Shown: one piece after another, positions 41,843-50,106 of the stretch
How positions within the stretch are numbered: the first letter of the stretch is position 1
Layout of the letters: each line of letters begins with the position of its first letter
Assembly (NCBI RefSeq): GCF_019343475.1
Contig: NZ_CP072453.1
Location: 1,426,001-1,490,000, forward strand
Length of the DNA: 64,000 nucleotides
Direction: 5' to 3'
Source: Providencia sp. R33
Lineage (GTDB): Bacteria; Pseudomonadota; Gammaproteobacteria; Enterobacterales; Enterobacteriaceae
Program-made: the position numbers and the translations under genes
Notes under the pieces: model-generated
The model's input: only the letters and a program-made list of their open reading frames with translations
Told to the model about the DNA's origin: nothing
Database searches by the model: none

Positions 41843-43045
41843 ATGTTAGAGAAAATTGCCTATCAATTTAATTTACAAAAAAAACCACGCCAACAAGCCG
41901 CGGATTTGTCGTTTTTAAATCAACTTGTCGGAGATGAAGTTAGGCATTTCCACAGTAAGTTTCACGATTACCAGCCAACACCACTTAGGGAATTATCCCA
42001 CTTAAGCCACACACTTGGCTTAGGTGCTATCCATGTTAAAGATGAATCAAAGCGCTTTGGCTTAAATGCCTTCAAAGGGCTTGGTGGCTCTTATGCGATT
42101 GGTAAATTTTTAGCGAAAAAATTAAACCGAGATATCAATACATTAAGCTTTGAAATGCTGTCATCTCCTGCAATAAAAGCACAAATTGGTGATATCACTT
42201 TTGTGACTGCAACTGATGGCAACCATGGTCGTGGCGTTGCATGGGCCACCGAGCAGCTAGGAATGAAAGCAGTTGTTTATATGCCCAAGGGTTCATCAGA
42301 AATCCGCGCACAGAACATTCGCAATCACGGCGCTCAATGCACAATTACCGAATTAAACTATGACGACACTGTGCAACTAGCCAGCCAAATGGCGGTTCAG
42401 AACAACTGGATCTTACTACAAGATACCGCTTGGGATGGATATGAAGAAATTCCAACTTGGATCATGCAAGGGTATATGACACTTGCCTTGGAAGCGGTTG
42501 AACAATTAAAACAACCGCCAACACACCTCATTTTACAAGCAGGTGTAGGTTCATTCGCCGCAGCCATCATGGGTTATTTTGTTGGGTTAATGAAAGACAA
42601 TCCGCCAGTTTTGATTGTTGTCGAGCCCCATAAAGCGAATTGCCTATACCAATCCGCCGTGGCTAACGACAGCTTGCCACATAGTGTCGGTGGTGCCATG
42701 AATACCGTAATGGCTGGCTTAGCATGTGGCGTACCAAATACTATCAGTTGGCCTGTGTTACGTGACTATAGTGATATTTTCATCTCCGCACATGACAGCC
42801 TTGCCGCAAACGGCGTTCGCATTGCAGCAGCTCCCCGTCCGGATACCGATACACCTTTTATTTCAGGGGAGTCAGGTGCTATTGGCCTCGGCCTTTTGTA
42901 CGAACTCACCAAAAACCCAACCCATCATACTTTGTGCCAACAGCTCAAGCTTGATGACCACTCACGCATATTACTTATCAGCACTGAAGGAGATACTTCA
43001 CCCGATATTTACGAAGACATCGTTTGGTTAGGCAGAAATGAATAA
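41843..43045 (+). CDS. dpaL: Diaminopropionate ammonia-lyase
   Basis: 400-residue PLP enzyme. PLP-binding Lys78 is in NAFKGLGGSYAIG (Lys77 in E. coli DpaL); DGNHGRGVAWATE near 128 and QAGVGSFAAAIMGYF near 230 bind substrate carboxylate and PLP phosphate. It converts D- or L-2,3-diaminopropionate to pyruvate and two ammonia. It opens a rightward group with a transporter and two amidohydrolases. Confidence 0.93.
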   Translation: MLEKIAYQFNLQKKPRQQAADLSFLNQLVGDEVRHFHSKFHDYQPTPLRELSHLSHTLGLGAIHVKDESKRFGLNAFKGLGGSYAIGKFLAKKLNRDINTLSFEMLSSPAIKAQIGDITFVTATDGNHGRGVAWATEQLGMKAVVYMPKGSSEIRAQNIRNHGAQCTITELNYDDTVQLASQMAVQNNWILLQDTAWDGYEEIPTWIMQGYMTLALEAVEQLKQPPTHLILQAGVGSFAAAIMGYFVGLMKDNPPVLIVVEPHKANCLYQSAVANDSLPHSVGGAMNTVMAGLACGVPNTISWPVLRDYSDIFISAHDSLAANGVRIAAAPRPDTDTPFISGESGAIGLGLLYELTKNPTHHTLCQQLKLDDHSRILLISTEGDTSPDIYEDIVWLGRNE

Positions 43046-43062
43046 TTAAAAAAACAGACCGT

Positions 43063-43118
43063 ATTGCTGTTACCCATGACCCTACATCATTGGCGCAATG
43101 CGTCGAGGTAACAGCAAT
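43063..43118 (+). other. Nested RNA hairpin between dpaL and the transporter gene
   Basis: ATTGCTGTTACC (43063-43074) and GGTAACAGCAAT (43107-43118) are a perfect 12-bp inverted repeat. Inside, CATTG-GCG-CAATG (43088-43100) forms a second stem. No T-run follows, so it is not a simple terminator. It may stabilise or process the polycistronic mRNA. Confidence 0.6.
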
Positions 43119-43148
43119 GCAGGGAATAAACACTGTAAGAGGCTCACC

Positions 43149-44537
43149 ATGGAATTTTTACAATCAATAAATAATATCTTCTGGGGATGGCTCGTTGCCG
43201 GTTTGCTATTAGGCACAGGCATTTTTTTTGCTTTCCGATTTTCCTTTCCTCAAATCCGTTACTTTACTCAGCTATTTAATGTTTTTAAAAATAATAAGAA
43301 ATCTACCAACGAAAAAGGCGTCTCTGGTTTTGGTGCGCTTTGTGCAGCCTTAAGCAGCCAAGTGGGTACAGGAAGTTTAGTCGGTGTTGCTACAGCGCTA
43401 GCATCTGGTGGGCCTGGGGCAATTTTTTGGATGTGGGTTACTGCTATCTTAGGCATGGGGATCAGCTTTAGCGAGGCAATTTTAGCTATATTGTTTCGCG
43501 AAAGTAATGGGGATGGAACCTATCGAGGCGGACCCGCTTACTATATTTCAAAAGGCCTAAACTGTAAGCCATTAGCGATTGCTTTCTCGATCAGTATGAT
43601 CATCGGTATGGGCTTTTTCTACACCATGGTACAAGGTAATTCGGTTATCTTAGCCACAACAGGCGTTATTGATATCCACCCTGCTTTAATCGGCCTTATC
43701 TTAGTGCTGTTAGTCTCCATTATTATCTTTGGTGGTGTAAAACGGATCAGTGATTTTGCTTCGTTTTTTGTCCCATTTTTATCCATTGGTTATATCCTTT
43801 TATCACTTTTCATCATTGCACTGAATGTCACTGAGCTGCCCGCCATTCTCTCGCTCATTATCAAATCTGCATTTAATTTTGACTCCGCAGCAGGTGGCGC
43901 AGCAGGCTATACCATCTATATGGCCTTTCGTTATGGCGTTGCTCGCGGTTTATTCTCTAATGATGCAGGGAATGGGACAACACCGAGTATGCACGCCACC
44001 GCAACGGTAAACCACCCTGTGACGCAAGGTTTTACCGCAATGTTCGGTACCTTCTTTACGACAATTATCGTCTGTAGCTGTACCGCTTTTACCATTTTGT
44101 TAACTGGAGCCCTTGGCAGTGGTCACACAGGTGTTGAACTTACCCAGCATGCTTTCACATTGGGCGTTGGTGATTGGGGTAAACATGTCGTATTTGTCGC
44201 GATGGTGCTATTTGGCTTTAAATCCGTCATTGCCGACATCTACTATGGGGAAGTTAACCTGCGTTGGATTATTGATAATAAAATGATCACACAATTCTAT
44301 CGCTTGCTGTGCTGTGCGTTAGTGGTGTTCTGCGGCATGATCCCAGTATCAACTATTTGGGAATTAGTGGATTTTGCGGCGGCCATGCTGATTATTTTCA
44401 ACGTACCAGCACTCTTACTCCTTTCAAAATATGTCATTTTTGTCCTACGAGACTACATACAGCAAAAAAACAACGGTATCAGCGATCCGATGTGGGATTA
44501 CGCAAGCGATGTTAAAACACGAATTAAAAATAAATAA
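43149..44537 (+). CDS. AGCS-family Na+/H+:amino acid symporter
   Basis: The start at 43149 (MEFLQSINNIFWGW) has AAGAGG upstream; an earlier in-frame start at 43098 overlaps the hairpin. 462 residues with about 11 spans; family blocks GALCAALSSQVGTGSLVGVATAL, GGPGAIFWMWVTAILGMG and GVARGLFSNDAGNGTTP are seen. AGCS carriers import alanine or glycine; a diaminopropionate or related amino acid is likely from context. Confidence 0.9.
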   Translation: MEFLQSINNIFWGWLVAGLLLGTGIFFAFRFSFPQIRYFTQLFNVFKNNKKSTNEKGVSGFGALCAALSSQVGTGSLVGVATALASGGPGAIFWMWVTAILGMGISFSEAILAILFRESNGDGTYRGGPAYYISKGLNCKPLAIAFSISMIIGMGFFYTMVQGNSVILATTGVIDIHPALIGLILVLLVSIIIFGGVKRISDFASFFVPFLSIGYILLSLFIIALNVTELPAILSLIIKSAFNFDSAAGGAAGYTIYMAFRYGVARGLFSNDAGNGTTPSMHATATVNHPVTQGFTAMFGTFFTTIIVCSCTAFTILLTGALGSGHTGVELTQHAFTLGVGDWGKHVVFVAMVLFGFKSVIADIYYGEVNLRWIIDNKMITQFYRLLCCALVVFCGMIPVSTIWELVDFAAAMLIIFNVPALLLLSKYVIFVLRDYIQQKNNGISDPMWDYASDVKTRIKNK

Positions 44538-44568
44538 GTAAAATAAAGATTAAAAACAAGGAACTAAA

Positions 44569-45819
44569 ATGAAAAATAAACTCTACATCAACTCAGAGCG
44601 CCTAATGAGCTCTCTCTTTGAACTAGGAAAACTAGGGGCATTACCCGAAGGGGGATGCTGCCGTATCGCAGGTACACCACAAGATAAACTCGGTCGGGAT
44701 TTCGTGGTTGCGAAAATGCAATCTTTGGGGCTAAAAATCCGAATAGATGAGATTGGTAATGTAACAGGCATTTATTCAGGTCTCCATGATTTACCCCCTG
44801 TCATGATGGGATCTCATATTGATACAGTTGGCACTGGTGGGTTATATGATGGTAATTATGGGGTCTTAGCTGGGCTTGAGGTGATTAATACACTAAAAGA
44901 CGCCAATATTCAGCCATACCGCCCTGTTGCTGTAACTTTTTTCACAAATGAAGAAGGTGTACGTTTTCAACCCGATATGATGGGAAGTGTTGTTTTTGCT
45001 GAGCAATATCCATTGGATGATGCCCTAGCAGCAAAAGATCTTGATGGGATCTGCGTTGAACAAGCCTTAGTTGATATGGGATATAAAGGCGAAGCCAAAA
45101 TTGGCAGCTTCCCTGTCGACAGCTATTTCGAACTGCATATCGAACAAGGCCCTATTTTAGATAAAGAAAATATTAACATTGGTATTGTTACAGGTGTTCA
45201 AGGTATTTCATGGACAGAATACACAATTGAAGGCGTTTCAAACCATGCGGGTACGACACCAATGTCGATGCGTCATGATGCAGGTCTAGTTGCATTTAAA
45301 ATGGGCGCGTTTGTGAGGGAAATCACCCAAACATTAGGTGATAATCAAGTCGCAACGGCAGGTTTTATCTCTTTCAAACCTAATCTGATCAATGTGATCC
45401 CTAATCAAGCAATCCTCACTATCGATCTGCGTAACACTGACAATAATCAACTCAAAAAAGCGGAAAAAATGATGCAAGACTATGCGCAGAAAATTGCCGC
45501 AGAAGAAGGCGTCCTACTTAGCAGCCGAACATTAGCACGCTTTGACCCAGTTGTTTTCTCAGATACGATCATTGACGCAATTGAACAGGAAGTGAAACAG
45601 CAAAGCCTTAGTTACCGGAAAATGCCAAGTGGTGCGGGGCATGATGCCCAATTTATGGCAAGCATTTGCCCATCTGGCATGATTTTTGTCCCTTGTGCTG
45701 GAGGGATAAGCCATAACATCAATGAATTTAGTGAACCTGAAGATTTAGCCCGTGGAGCCAATATTCTTCTCAATGTTGTTTTGCCTAGAGCCCAACGCCC
45801 CCATTCAGAGGACAAATAA
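44569..45819 (+). CDS. M20-family Zn amidohydrolase (carbamoylase/allantoate amidohydrolase type)
   Basis: 416 residues. Metal-binding blocks MGSHIDTVGTGGLYDGNYG near 83 and FFTNEEGVRFQPDMMGS near 125, dimer-domain HIEQGPILDKENINIG near 192 and GAGHDAQ near 362. The family hydrolyses N-carbamoyl amino acids, allantoate or ureido compounds. Next to dpaL it may free diaminopropionate from an N-carbamoyl form (albizziine would be such a compound), an inference from context. It overlaps or abuts the next gene (1-bp gap). Confidence 0.87.
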   Translation: MKNKLYINSERLMSSLFELGKLGALPEGGCCRIAGTPQDKLGRDFVVAKMQSLGLKIRIDEIGNVTGIYSGLHDLPPVMMGSHIDTVGTGGLYDGNYGVLAGLEVINTLKDANIQPYRPVAVTFFTNEEGVRFQPDMMGSVVFAEQYPLDDALAAKDLDGICVEQALVDMGYKGEAKIGSFPVDSYFELHIEQGPILDKENINIGIVTGVQGISWTEYTIEGVSNHAGTTPMSMRHDAGLVAFKMGAFVREITQTLGDNQVATAGFISFKPNLINVIPNQAILTIDLRNTDNNQLKKAEKMMQDYAQKIAAEEGVLLSSRTLARFDPVVFSDTIIDAIEQEVKQQSLSYRKMPSGAGHDAQFMASICPSGMIFVPCAGGISHNINEFSEPEDLARGANILLNVVLPRAQRPHSEDK

Positions 45820-45820
45820 A

Positions 45821-46984
45821 ATGGATAAAAATCAATTAAAACAGCAAATGATTAAATGGCGTCACCATTTACATCAGCACCCAGAAAGTGCATTTGAAGA
45901 AACGCATACCGCTGATTTTGTTGCTGAACAATTAACTCAAATGGGGTTAGAGGTTCATCGGAATATAGGCAAAACAGGCTTAGTCGCCCTATTAAAGTGC
46001 GGTGATGGCACGGACGTGATTGGCTTGCGTGCGGATATGGACTGCATCCAATTAACGGAAAAAACTGGTCTACCTTATGCCTCGCAAACCCTTAATAGAA
46101 TGCATGCGTGCGGCCATGATGGGCACACTTCCGTCATGTTAGGCACTGCACGACTTTTAGCAGAACGAAAAGATTTTAATGGAACCGTCTGTTTTGTTTT
46201 CCAACCTGCGGAAGAACCTGGTTGGGGTGCAAAAGCTATGATTGATGACGGCGTAATTGAACGTTTTAACATCAAAGAAATTTACGGCATGCACAATATG
46301 CCGGGCATTCGAAAAGGCCAAATAGCGACCCGTGTTGGTGGCATAATGGGAAGTGAAGATAACTTTGTTATTCGTATCAAAGGCTTTGGTAGCCACGCAT
46401 CCCGCCCTCATATGGGGAAAGATCCACTAGTCATCGCCGCCGAAATTATTCTTTGCTTACAAACTATCGTGTCACGCAATATTGACCCTAGCATCCCTAT
46501 CGTGATTTCTTGCACAGAAATTCACACAGATGGTATTCGTAATGCTATCCCTACCCATGTTGAAATCAAGGGAGATACACGCAGTTATGACCCACAAGCT
46601 CAAAAGTTAATTGAAACTCGTATGCGTTCAATTTGCGAGCATATTTGTGCGATGAATGATGCTGAATGTGAGTTTGAATACACCCATGAATTTGCGCCAA
46701 CAGTTAACTGGGCAGAATGTGTCGATGTTGCGATAGAAGCTGCAAATAATACAGTCGGTGCGCAAAATGTAGATAGCAATGTACAAGCCATGATGACCTC
46801 AGAGGATTTTGGTGCATTCTTACAAAAAATACCAGGCTGCTTCGTCTTTATTGGTAATGGAGATGAGGAAGACGGTGTTGGTCATATACCACTGCATAAT
46901 GCTTTGTATAATTTTAATGATGACATTTTGCTTACTGGTGCCGAGTTTTTTTCTGAAATCATTCGATTAAAGCTCCCTAAATAA
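45821..46984 (+). CDS. M20D amidohydrolase (hippurate hydrolase/aminoacylase type)
   Basis: The start at 45821 (MDKNQLKQQMIKWRHH, AGAGGA upstream) gives 387 residues; a longer frame from 45752 lies inside the preceding gene. RADMDCIQLTEKTGLPYAS and HACGHDGHTSVMLGTARLL carry metal and catalytic residues, EEPGWGAKAMIDDGV the general-base Glu. It removes acyl groups from amino acids. Last gene of the group, followed by a strong terminator. Confidence 0.9.
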   Translation: MDKNQLKQQMIKWRHHLHQHPESAFEETHTADFVAEQLTQMGLEVHRNIGKTGLVALLKCGDGTDVIGLRADMDCIQLTEKTGLPYASQTLNRMHACGHDGHTSVMLGTARLLAERKDFNGTVCFVFQPAEEPGWGAKAMIDDGVIERFNIKEIYGMHNMPGIRKGQIATRVGGIMGSEDNFVIRIKGFGSHASRPHMGKDPLVIAAEIILCLQTIVSRNIDPSIPIVISCTEIHTDGIRNAIPTHVEIKGDTRSYDPQAQKLIETRMRSICEHICAMNDAECEFEYTHEFAPTVNWAECVDVAIEAANNTVGAQNVDSNVQAMMTSEDFGAFLQKIPGCFVFIGNGDEEDGVGHIPLHNALYNFNDDILLTGAEFFSEIIRLKLPK

Positions 46985-46988
46985 AAAA

Positions 46989-47020
46989 ATGCCTCAATCT
47001 CTTATTAGAGATTGAGGCAT
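46989..47020. terminator. Bidirectional terminator between the amidohydrolase and tc toxin genes
   Basis: ATGCCTCAATCTC and GAGATTGAGGCAT form a perfect 13-bp stem with a 6-nt loop and flanking A/T runs. Confidence 0.95.
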
Positions 47021-47026
47021 AGATTT

Positions 47027-49882
47027 TCAGATAGAAGCCCGCCGAATTTTGGGTGTCTTATACCATGTCCTCCCATCCGCGTTAAGACCATAAGCCCAGC
47101 TCATCAATGGTGTTCTATGACCAAAAAAGCCAGACTGATAAATAAGTTTTCTAGCCCGTAAACGCTTATCAAATGGAGAGCTTGAACGGATCCAACTGAC
47201 AAACATACCCGGCCCTGTACCATCAACTGTAATATTACGGCGGATATGAGGAATTGAGCGCTTCCCTTGCCACATAAGATATTTCCATGAAAAACTAGGA
47301 TAATAATAGTTTTTCTTAGCCGTTAAAGTATCGAACTTACTTTGAGGATCAATACTGATAAAGGGCTCCACATTATTTTGCGAATAAATATGGCGAATAT
47401 ATCGCATCAAGCTATGTAAACTAAAAGCATTCCTATTCGCGACAACAACGGCATTCCCTAAAACTGTTTTACCCCTATAGTCCCGCCCTTGGTGGATTAA
47501 AAGATCTGGACGTTCATCTTGATTATCTAAAAGCGGTCTAATATTTCCAATTGGGCCGTCGACCATCACATCAATATCCATATACAAACCGCCAAAGCGC
47601 TTAAGTATTCCTATTCTCAACATGTCTGATGCTGCTGCATAATTTGCATACGCTGTATTTGTTGATTCCCGATTAATTGCCGCTTGATATTGGTAATCGA
47701 ATGGGGCTGGTTTTCTAACATGAATAACATTAAATATCGCTTGGCTATAACCCCTCTCTATCAACGAGTTTTTCAATCTATTAGGGTTATCACTCCACAA
47801 ATTAATTTTGTACTGAGGATTTTGATTTTTAAAAATCGCGATATTACTAATACCTTCGGTAGGAATATCTTTATTACCTAACCAAATATAATGTGCAATT
47901 TTAGGGTATTGCCCCTGCTCGTCATGGTAAGTCATCGGGTTATTGCGCACCATGCGGTATAAGTTGTTTCCATCAATCGCCCCCATAGGGTCGGCACTTA
48001 GCCAGCGCCCAATCCATGGCTGATAATAGCGACTACCATAATAATATAACCCGGTAATATCTCGTTCTTTACCCCCATAATGCCGAGTTTTATAACCCGC
48101 TGTTACCTCACTGTCCGCAAGCCAACTGGCAGTGCCACCAAACGGGTAATACTCTTCTTGGCTAACAATTCTGCCATTTCCATCAAGTTCTGTTCCCCGA
48201 CTGCCAATTAATGATGTTAAAGTATAGCGCATGGCGTTATTGTTGATTTCTTTTGGCTCGGTTTCGTCCCTGTGGAACACTTGAAGCGCAATACCTACCA
48301 ACTCATCAAGGGAAATAACCTGCAATTTCCCTTGGCGCGGATGGCGTCTTAACTCTAAATTGGCTAAATATGTGACGGATGATTTTTGTTCAGCACTCTC
48401 AGTCACTTTTAATATGCGCTGGCGTTGACTGTCATAACGATAATGTTCGTTTACCTTTGAACTCCTTACCGACCGTAGTTCTTGATAGGCTGTCCAATCG
48501 AGTGTTTGCCCTTGCAACAGCAACTTTTGCCCGCCCGCTGGGGTAAAGAACCTTTCAACTTGCTCTACGTTTTTCACCAAAGGGTCTAATACCCCATGAT
48601 TACTGTGGTGGCTCACCGTAATATTCGTTGAGTAACACTGATTTGTTGCCGGTGCGCGATGGTGAATATGGGTTAAATTACCACTTTCATCGTAGTGATA
48701 GGTGCGAACATACCGCGTATAGGTGGCACTATCAAAGGTAGTGAACATGGAATTTAACGTATTTTTTGGATGTTGATTGGCCATTTCACGCCCCGAAGCA
48801 CTGACCAACTGGTAAAGCGTGTCGTAATCAAAAACTTGCTTCGCCTCGATTTTTTGGTTTCGCCAAAAGCGAGTAGGTTCGGCGAAGTTATACAGGGATA
48901 ACAAATTTCCCACGGGGTCATACTGGTAGTGCAAGTCTTGGATCAGTTTAAACCCTAATGTGTGTTCAGTAGGCCGTTCGGTTTTTACCCTAATTAACCG
49001 CTGCGTTTGCACTTCATATTCATAATGGCTGATCACCCCATTGCCAAATGTTTCTCGTGATTTTTGCCCCGTGGACAAATACACAATATCATCCAACACT
49101 TTCATTTCTCGTTCATTATTGACCTTCAACCAGCCAATTTTTATCTGCCCTGCGATATCATAAACAACGCGCTGTTGGTGGCCTTTTGCGTCAATGCTGA
49201 CTAAATTCGCCCCCGTTGCATCAGTGGTTAATTGGTTGACATACGGCGTTAAAGCAAGCTGTTTGTCCCGTTCACTATTTTGCCAGTCAATGTCGAACTC
49301 GATATCATCGGCATACTGAATTAGACGTCGCGTTTGTGAAATGGAGTGCCCCAAAATGGACACTTGGTTTAGTTGTAACAACCCTGCTGTATCATAATGA
49401 CGAATACATTGGCCGCATAAATTGGCATTTTGAAAACTCGGTGTTTTTGCTGCGTATTCAAAGTATTCTGTCGTACGAACTTTGCTATCTGCCGTTTTTT
49501 CCCAAACACGGATTAGCCGCCCTAAAGACCGCACTCCTTCATATTTATAGGTATGTTGTACATCATTGGCATCAATGCTAATCAATACACGCCCCTCTAT
49601 ATCATTGATAATAAGGGAATAACCGTTATCTACCCCTATTGTTAATAATGCTAATCCAGCGAGGTCAGATACAAAATAAAAATTAAATAATCCTTTTTTA
49701 TATAAACGAGGGTCTGTCATGCTAACCAAGAATCCGCGGCTATCTACTTGTTGATAAGTTACCCTTTCATCAGTCAGTTCAGGCGTATCTGGGTGACGAC
49801 AATATTCAATTTGACGAATATTTAAGCCTCGATTATCCATAACCGTTATTGAAGGGGTTTTTCTTGATGAAAACTCAACCAT
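47027..49882 (-). CDS. TcC toxin component with DXD glycosyltransferase payload
   Basis: 951 residues. Residues 1 to about 650 are the RHS/YD-repeat cocoon that closes with TcB and ends in the conserved junction RYYQPWIGRWLSADPMGAID and RNNPMTYHDEQG, where TcC proteins self-cleave. The last about 300 residues begin YPKIAHYIWLGNKDIPTEGI and contain SDMLRIGILKRFGGLYMDID; Asp769 and Asp771 form the DXD motif of sugar-transferring toxins (TcdB/PaTox-like fold family). It would glycosylate a host protein after injection. AAGGAGG ribosome binding site. Last gene of the operon. Confidence 0.9.
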   Translation of the reverse strand: MVEFSSRKTPSITVMDNRGLNIRQIEYCRHPDTPELTDERVTYQQVDSRGFLVSMTDPRLYKKGLFNFYFVSDLAGLALLTIGVDNGYSLIINDIEGRVLISIDANDVQHTYKYEGVRSLGRLIRVWEKTADSKVRTTEYFEYAAKTPSFQNANLCGQCIRHYDTAGLLQLNQVSILGHSISQTRRLIQYADDIEFDIDWQNSERDKQLALTPYVNQLTTDATGANLVSIDAKGHQQRVVYDIAGQIKIGWLKVNNEREMKVLDDIVYLSTGQKSRETFGNGVISHYEYEVQTQRLIRVKTERPTEHTLGFKLIQDLHYQYDPVGNLLSLYNFAEPTRFWRNQKIEAKQVFDYDTLYQLVSASGREMANQHPKNTLNSMFTTFDSATYTRYVRTYHYDESGNLTHIHHRAPATNQCYSTNITVSHHSNHGVLDPLVKNVEQVERFFTPAGGQKLLLQGQTLDWTAYQELRSVRSSKVNEHYRYDSQRQRILKVTESAEQKSSVTYLANLELRRHPRQGKLQVISLDELVGIALQVFHRDETEPKEINNNAMRYTLTSLIGSRGTELDGNGRIVSQEEYYPFGGTASWLADSEVTAGYKTRHYGGKERDITGLYYYGSRYYQPWIGRWLSADPMGAIDGNNLYRMVRNNPMTYHDEQGQYPKIAHYIWLGNKDIPTEGISNIAIFKNQNPQYKINLWSDNPNRLKNSLIERGYSQAIFNVIHVRKPAPFDYQYQAAINRESTNTAYANYAAASDMLRIGILKRFGGLYMDIDVMVDGPIGNIRPLLDNQDERPDLLIHQGRDYRGKTVLGNAVVVANRNAFSLHSLMRYIRHIYSQNNVEPFISIDPQSKFDTLTAKKNYYYPSFSWKYLMWQGKRSIPHIRRNITVDGTGPGMFVSWIRSSSPFDKRLRARKLIYQSGFFGHRTPLMSWAYGLNADGRTWYKTPKIRRASI

Positions 49883-49891
49883 TTTTCCTCC

Positions 49892-50065
49892 TTAAAAACG
49901 CGATTTTTTAGACTCGTCATAGGGGACTACACTTAGCCAGCGCCCAGCCCAAGGTTGATAATAACGATAATGTTCATTTAGGTTTTCAGTTACTTCTCGG
50001 ATAATATTCCCTCGGTTATCTACAACCTCAACCAGAGGCGTCAATGCAAATAAAGCTGGAGTCAT
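49892..50065 (-). pseudogene. Collapsed mini-TcC (57 codons)
   Basis: The ATG at 50065 has a good GGAG ribosome binding site. The product joins the N-terminal TcC signature (TPLVEVVDNRGNIIREV) to the core-end signature (HYRYYQPWAGRWLS) and then ends VVPYDESKKSRF. About 600 residues of cocoon and the whole payload are missing. Best explained by an internal deletion of a former tcC gene; the reading frame remains open, so a peptide could be made. Confidence 0.75.
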
Positions 50066-50106
50066 GTTTTCTCCTTAGTATTAACATACTGTTTCATATT
50101 GCTTAT

